DNA of 64,000 nucleotides from positions 374,499,132 through 374,563,131 of the forward strand of contig CM060900.1 in NCBI GenBank assembly GCA_030762935.1, in the 5' to 3' direction. The first letter of the stretch is position 1, and each line of letters begins with the position of its first letter. A program made the position numbers and the translations under genes. The notes beneath the pieces were generated by a model. That model saw nothing but the letters and a program-made list of their open reading frames with translations, was not told the origin of the DNA and searched no databases. Source of the DNA: Hymenopus coronatus (Eukaryota > Arthropoda > Insecta > Mantodea > Hymenopodidae). This document shows positions 58,893 through 64,000 of this stretch, piece by piece.

Positions 58893-59140
58893 TTTTTTTT
58901 CTAGTGTTTAACACCCGCTTTAACTACTAATGGCACCGCAGGCGGTGACACTGATGATACATGAATGATAATGGAGTACCGTTGGAATGCGATGGCGGGG
59001 GAAACCGGAGTACCCGGTGAAAACCCGCCCCAGCGCCGTTTTGTCCACCACAAATCTCACATGCGGTCGCTTGGGATCAAACCCCGGCCGTCTAGGTGAG
59101 AGTCGAGTGATCTAACCACTCGGCCACGGCGCGGCCTCGA
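58893..59140 (-). mobile_element. SINE B copy 3, full length with target duplication
   Basis: Antisense. After TTTTTTTT (the A tail) come 'ctagtgtttaacacccgc', 'tggcaccgcaggcggtgac', 'gcgggggaaaccggagtacc', the antisense B-box region 'gggatcaaaccccggcc' and the head 'gatctaaccactcggccac'. Perfect 11 bp copies of AAATGAAATAA flank it at 58882-58892 and 59141-59151. On its own strand the head has GAGTGGTTAGATCACTCGAC, similar to a serine or leucine tRNA 5' half. Confidence 0.93.
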
Positions 59141-59179
59141 AAATGAAATAACGTATATAAGCGTGTAATCTTTATCTAT

Positions 59180-59402
59180 CCAGTGCTTTTCTTGGAAGCA
59201 CCCATTAATGGAGAAAAACGGTACGTAATAGTGGCCGATTTTGTATTCACAACATGGAATCTTGATTTGAAGTTCTCTTTAGTGCGGTCTTATGCAAAGA
59301 TGCATGTAATCTTAATGCGGGCAAAGTTCATTTATCAGCATACAACAAGGAAAGTGATCTTTGGGCAGAAGACAGACCTAAATTCAGCCGTTACAACTTA
59401 AA
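59180..59402 (+). repeat. Dispersed repeat family N, copy 2
   Basis: 'gcacccattaatggagaaaa', 'gtggccgattttgtattc', 'cagaagacagacctaaattc' and 'agccgttacaacttaaaa' match copy 1 at 34276-34500 in order and spacing. Confidence 0.55.
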
Positions 59403-59437
59403 ATTATTTTATTTTCTTCTACCGGTTAGGGATCTTA

Positions 59438-59990
59438 ACAGCGGGATGGCTCAGGCGGTTTCGTCTGTGGCCCGAATTCGGGAGGTCGCGGGCTTGATCC
59501 TCGCTATCGGCGTACTTGGCCTATGAGTTTTTTTGGTGGTTTCCCCGGGTCGCCGGGCGAATGTTCGAAAGGATCATTGCATCTCCCAAAATTTCCGAGC
59601 CACTATTTTCTCCCATCGTTGCTTAATCATTTTTTTCAGCGCTGAGGGACCCGGCAATGGTGTTCGGTGGGTTGCGGGATTTATACATTATAAAATGTTA
59701 TCCTGGCATAGTCGTTGAGAGCACTAAGTCGGGCCCCGTCTTCTTATATCAGGGTTCCCTCCGGGTGCTTGACGGAATGCCCGGGGCTTGTTAACAGGGC
59801 CTAAGGCGGCGTCAGATGCGTTCCAACTGTAACCAATAAGGACTCCATCCTTGCTTGCGCACGTCGTCATCCGGTCGCACTTCGGGTCTCTTTTCTCATC
59901 CCGCCCTCCCTGGGTCAGCTAACCAGTGCTCTGCCCCAGAGTCTTGTGATCCTGTCCGAGACTAATCCAAATCCTAATCCTACATAATTA
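59438..59990 (+). mobile_element. Long SINE-like element, type E
   Basis: The head 'cgggatggctcaggcggttt' (A-box-like) is followed by 'gaggtcgcgggcttgatcc' (a B box with one or two changes). About 480 bp of GC-rich non-coding body follow, ending 'ccaaatcctaatcctac'. A 61-codon frame inside is not convincing. The size is large for a simple SINE; the 3' part may derive from a LINE tail. Confidence 0.5.
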
Positions 59991-60259
59991 TTACGCACTA
60001 AGTCTCCGAAATCTGCTCTGGATACTTGCTAATAAGTAGACCTTACTCATAGCCGTAAGCTAGAAGCAATTACTAACCTTGACACGACTAACCTTGGCTT
60101 AGTATTTAAACAGAGAGCATAGGATCTGATCGACATCGGAATAGATCTAAAGATAGATAAAGTGTTTAACAAATGCTCTATGTTATCTTTTTAAAACATG
60201 AATCGTCTTGCAGTTACACCCAGAACACTCAGAAATAAAGCATTTATGAGGTGAAATAA

Positions 60260-60377
60260 TATACCCGGAAGGGCTAAGGGCAAGAGGTATTTGAAAATTT
60301 AGTCGTGAGGATATGGGCTCCAGCCGCGAATCTTCCGTATTCCCTTGCGACATTCAGCCCCTGAGCTACTGACGCAT
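60260..60377 (-). mobile_element. Degenerate tRNA-derived SINE, possibly type D
   Basis: On the minus strand 'gcgtcagtagctcaggggc' is A-box-like and 'gcggctggagccc' may be a decayed B box. The layout resembles SINE D copy 1, but the characteristic 3' end with TG repeats is not present. Confidence 0.35.
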
Positions 60378-60584
60378 GGAACCATATTTTCGCACAGCAA
60401 GCTTTACATATGAAAATGCATATGAAAATGTTTCTCTAAATGCATTTTCTAACGCATGTAAATGTCCAAAATGCTCCGTACAGTACAAATTTCAACCAAT
60501 TAGTTTGATTTTTCTATCAGAGAACCTTAATATCATAATAAATAAACATTGTGAAATTAATTTTCTAAGTAAGTAAACTTAGTT

Positions 60585-60935
60585 ATGTATGTATATTAAC
60601 AAATGTAATTAATCCACAAAAATAATGACAAAAGTACGAACGAATACACTAGTTTTTCTGTAGTAATATTTAGTTAATCTGAAACTCATCCGATTAAAGC
60701 GATATTCCTGGCATTTAAATATGAAATGTTGTTACTGAACTGAAGCGTGAGGATCAGTTTTGGTAGAAGAGTTAAAAACAAAATTATTTTTTTCTCAAAA
60801 ACTACTAAAATTTGTCTCAAAATTTCAGTATTAATTACACAAAACAATGGAGGTATGTGGTAGGAAACTAAGGTAATTGCTTAAGAAACATGCATTTTGA
60901 TTTTTCACAGCTAGGTCCTCTAAGAGAAATAATCA
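60585..60935 (+). repeat. Dispersed repeat family J, copy 1
   Basis: Shares with 63340-63725 the order 'aatgtaattaatccacaaaa', 'ctgaaactcatccgatta', 'gatattcctggcattt', 'ttctcaaaaactactaaaat', 'ttgtctcaaaatttcagta' and 'aaggtaattgcttaagaaac'. Non-coding, same orientation. Confidence 0.75.
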
Positions 60936-61224
60936 TTGAAAACTATTCTGAAACCTCGCACTAAAGCAGTTACGACATATTAAACATAAAAGAAACCGCA
61001 AAAGTGTGAAGCATACAGCGTAAGATAAAGCTTCAAGTTTCGAAACTTCATGTTTGTAGAACGTTTTAAAATGATGTACTACCAAAAACCAAAGAATATT
61101 ATAATCTAAAATTGTTTCTTTGCATAGCAGAATACTGTTACGAAAGCATATGATTTCCAATGAAACAAAGAGCAAGTAATCTAAACACGTTTCATAGCCG
61201 CTATTAAATTAACAATCTGATTTT

Positions 61225-62060
61225 TTACATTCACATGAATTTCTCTGCAAACTATTGTTACTAAGATTATTCATTTATCCACAGCGTGGTAATCGAGATA
61301 ACCACTAAAATAAATGGTTTTATTAGTTTGTTCTAAGTAGAAGTGAAGTAAGCTAATACACCAGGCTAAAGCAATAGTCAAATATTTTAATAAGCTATGT
61401 GAAACAATTGAAAATCGGTGCGCATGGCCAGGGGAAAATAAAAGAGAAATGAAATAAAAGATGACCTCCCGTTTAAGAACAGTTTATGCTAAAATTGAAA
61501 CAAATAACAAGGAATACATCGGAAATGATAAACTCTACGAAAAATATGACATAAATTGTGTGTTATTCGAAATATGCATTTTTAATGTAGTACGTTTTTG
61601 TCTATCGCTTACGTTTACCAGTTATACAACATTCATCAGAACGAAGACGTCTTTAGAGGCTGCTTCTAGAAAATTCAAGATATGCACATTCTTTGTCATG
61701 TAAGCATCTGCATTAGAAGGTATTTTAAACAAAACCGTTGGAGCCATTTTTCAGAAAAACAAAATGTTCAAAAAATGTTCCATGTAAAAATGTAGTTTCA
61801 AGAAAACCCCCTTTCGCATCCTTGGAAGATAGTAAACTTTAGTACCAAAATACGGCCTTTTCGTTTTTGAGTTATGCTGTCCACCCAGTCGCACCTCATA
61901 CACACACGGACCTTTTACTAAAACTTTCTTTTTTGAACTCAAGGGACCTGAAATATATATTTCCGGTGAAATCCTGCTAACAAATTTTTTGGTTGGAATC
62001 CAATACCTTCTCTATACACTATGTACATGCATAATACGTGTACATTAATTTTGTTTTCAT
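61225..62060 (-). repeat. Dispersed repeat family G, copy 9
   Basis: Antisense, full length. It starts with 'acattcacatgaatttctct' (shared with copy 5), then 'cagtttattctaagtag'-like sequence, 'ccaggctaaagcaatagtc', 'tgcgcatggccaggggaaaa', 'cgtttaccagttatacaac', 'gcatccttggaagatag', 'tatatttccggtgaaatcct' and 'ctatacactatgtacatgc'. An 80-codon frame inside is copy-specific. Confidence 0.8.
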
Positions 62061-62238
62061 TCTTCTTGTTTGGCACGTTTCTGCCATATACGCGGTAAGC
62101 AGCTGGGAATTTAGACAAACACAGACACATACTCATGCATTCGCACCTGATGTAACTGTTTGGTTGTCAAACGCAAGGTGTGGGAAGTTTCGTTTCGTTT
62201 CGTAACCGGCTTACCCTCCAGGTAGGACTAACACCCCC

Positions 62239-62541
62239 AAAAAGAAATGAAATGGCGTTTTATTTATAGACGCTCTTTAACTGGTGTGGCTCTCCGCGTC
62301 CCATTCTATATTGGGCGTGAAAGACCGCTTAATTTTGCTCAGAGGCCTCTCAATCAGGCTTGAGGTTCTTTTACGTGCCGTAAATCTACGACACGGGACC
62401 CGCGGCTTTACTTCCCTTCCGAAGGAAGCCATGCTAAGGATTTTTACGCCCGAAAAAATCCGTCGTACTCCGCCAGGTTTGAACCCGCGACCTTGGGTAT
62501 ATGAAGTTAGCATGGTAACCATTACACCACGGAGGGCGACA
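62239..62541 (-). mobile_element. SINE A copy 8, full length with target duplication
   Basis: The best preserved copy. On the minus strand: CCGTGGTGTAATGGTTACC (A box), CGCGGGTTCAAACCTGGC (B box), then a 230 bp body with GCATGGCTTCCTTCGGAAGG and CTCTGAGCAAAATTAAGCGG, ending in ATAAATAAAACGCC and a TTTC-rich tail. Perfect 12 bp copies of ACTAACACCCCC flank it at 62227-62238 and 62542-62553. Overlapping frames on both strands are by-products. Intact boxes and duplication suggest fairly recent insertion. Confidence 0.95.
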
Positions 62542-62639
62542 ACTAACACCCCCTCCTAGGACTTGCAACCTAATGTGTAGGTGTCAGAAGCCTGTCGGGG
62601 AGCCTACAGCACGAAACCACAAAACTACGGACGACCCGT

Positions 62640-62850
62640 AGGCAGGCATGAACATTGGATGATATGAATGTAAGCGAAATTGAGGATTGGAAAGGTGATA
62701 ATGAAGCAATAGAGGCGGTGAAAACCGGAAGACCCACGCAGACGCCGCTTCGTCCACCATGAATCCCACATGCGGGCACTTGGAATCGAACCCGGGCCGC
62801 CTAGATGGGAGGCGAGCCGTCTGACCACTCACCCATGGCGTCGCCTCGGT
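62640..62850 (-). mobile_element. SINE C, tRNA-Ser/Leu-like head
   Basis: On the minus strand the head GGGTGAGTGGTCAGACGGC, a long-variable-arm-like segment CTCCCATCTAGGCGG and the B box CCCGGGTTCGATTCC resemble a class II (Ser/Leu) tRNA. The body shares 'ggtggacgaagcggcg' with SINE B ('ggtggacaaagtggcg'), so B and C are related subfamilies. The overlapping minus-strand frames here are by-products of high GC. Confidence 0.75.
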
Positions 62851-63252
62851 GAGGGAAGTACCATCCTTAATTTTGCATCCGAAGGTGTTTAAAGGTCGCT
62901 CCGAGGTGGCGTTTGGGGTTTCAATGCCTCAGTTAGGTGCTTAAGCTTTATTCTTATTGTATGCGCAATGCAAGCCAAGGAAAGGTTCAACTGACCGCCT
63001 GACCTACCACACCGCCTGTATGAATGAATGCAAAACGGTAGTGTTGTTCCACCAACCGTAGCCACCTGCTATTTTCATCTCCATGCCTGTCCTGTGAAAG
63101 ATGCGTAATTATAGATACGACTCCAAGTGCAATCAACCTCGGCCAGCCGCTTCGCATTGTTTTTCATGCACTAGCTGGTTTTTCCTTTCGGGCTTTATTT
63201 GCACCCTGGATGGATATTTCGTTTTGAAACTGAAGTAAGCAACCCGTTTCTG
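62851..63252. other. Non-coding, GC-richer stretch
   Basis: No gene recognised. The higher GC may mean more repeat sequence, but no second copy is in the window. Confidence 0.4.
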
Positions 63253-63785
63253 GGAATAACTTTTGATCAATATGACTCCCTTAAGGTGGTGCATATGTGC
63301 AATTTGGAAAATTCATAGTATGTAAGGTAATTTATTGAAATTTGTATTAATAAATTTAATTAATCCACAAAAAAATGAAAAAATATGAACGAATAATTTA
63401 TCATACGTTTTCCTGCAGTAACATTAAATTAATTTGAAACTCATCCGATAATTTTAATGTGATATTCCTGAAATATACATGTGAAGTTTTGTTAGAAAAT
63501 GCTGAAAACTGAAGCGCAAGGAGTATTTTTTGTCTAGGAACTAAAAATAAAATAAATAAAACGTTTCTCAAAAAATATTTGAATTGGTCTCAGAACTTCA
63601 TAATTGGTTACACATAACAATAGATTATGTGTTAAAATGAAGGTAATTGCTTAATAAACATTGAATTTGAATTTTTCACTAGTTGTTCTCTTTTAAGAGT
63701 AACATTCCTAAAGAATAACTCACGATCAACATGACTCCCTTAAAGTGATACATCTCTGGAATTTCGAAAATCCGTAACATGTAAA
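63253..63785. repeat. Direct repeats with about 459 bp period around family J
   Basis: 'ggaataacttttgatcaata' with 'tgactcccttaaggtgg' at 63253-63290 recurs as 'gaataactcacgatcaacat' with 'gactcccttaaagtga' at 63713-63750. The repeat copies flank the second family J copy, so they may be its terminal direct repeats or two units of a tandem array. Confidence 0.55.
63340..63725 (+). repeat. Dispersed repeat family J, copy 2
   Basis: Aligns by eye with 60585-60935 over its whole length, for example 'aatttaattaatccacaaaa', 'ttgaaactcatccgataat', 'gaattggtctcagaactt' and 'aggtaattgcttaataaac'. Confidence 0.75.
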
Positions 63786-64000
63786 AAAATATCCAATTGC
63801 AATTTTATCTGTTATTATACAAATGATAGTGATACTTTTTGCCATATATCAAAATTCAACGTTGCATGATTATTTATATAATAATTTTTGTGTACAAATT
63901 AATTTTTCTAATAAAAATGAACCATGTGAAGCATTTTTAAAAGAATTCACGTAAAAATCAAGTTTTACAGTAAACGAGTTTAAAACTAAATGTGTTATAT

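Noticed and set aside
62277..62559. Overlapping 90-91 codon frames on both strands
   Set aside because: They are by-products of the full-length SINE A copy at 62239-62541.
1..64000. CRISPR arrays, rRNA genes, bacterial operons, riboswitches or an integrated prophage
   Set aside because: No regular short repeats with unique spacers, no rRNA-like blocks, no long frames and no ribosome-binding sites were seen. The repeats found are SINEs, dispersed repeats and simple tandem repeats.

Overview
The window looks like AT-rich, repeat-rich, non-coding nuclear DNA of an animal, most likely an arthropod and probably an insect with a large genome. The reasons are several families of tRNA-derived SINEs with perfect 10-12 bp target-site duplications, hAT-type and TTAA-flanked DNA-transposon remnants, a decayed copy of a multicopy protein family I know from arthropod genomes, abundant AT/GA/AAT microsatellites, and no bacterial gene layout. 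The species cannot be named from sequence alone. Nearly all open frames of 60-150 codons are chance ORFs or run through repeats. No intact gene, tRNA, rRNA or CRISPR array is visible.

The best candidate for a functional locus is on the minus strand at 22.5-22.9 kb. There a TATA box, an initiator-like site, a CpG-rich leader with two short upstream ORFs, a 37-codon coding stretch and a consensus GTAAGT splice donor follow each other in the right order. If real, it is the promoter and first coding exon of a gene running leftwards, with its next exon beyond a long intron or outside the window. I do not recognise the protein.

The rest is a mosaic of repeats. Family G (about 0.85 kb, non-coding, nine clear copies plus one doubtful) covers roughly a tenth of the window. 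SINE A (eight copies), SINE B (three copies), the CA-tailed SINE D type and several single SINE-like copies are spread throughout. One SINE B sits inside a SINE A at 6.0-6.3 kb with a perfect 11 bp duplication. A 1.15 kb hAT-like non-autonomous element lies at 35.7-36.9 kb, just downstream of a possible short LTR. Unclassified dispersed repeats (H, I, J, K, N) recur two to four times each.

Decayed coding DNA is visible at 51.9-52.8 kb (recognised family, several frames, stops, an internal deletion) and, less securely, on the minus strand at 30.0-30.9 kb, 31.7-31.8 kb and 45.0-45.5 kb (unrecognised). Tandem repeats include a 92 bp minisatellite (56.1-56.5 kb), an 82 bp duplication (40.3-40.5 kb) and a long TTN microsatellite (25.3-25.7 kb). 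I saw no multi-gene system. Family names A-R are labels for this window only.
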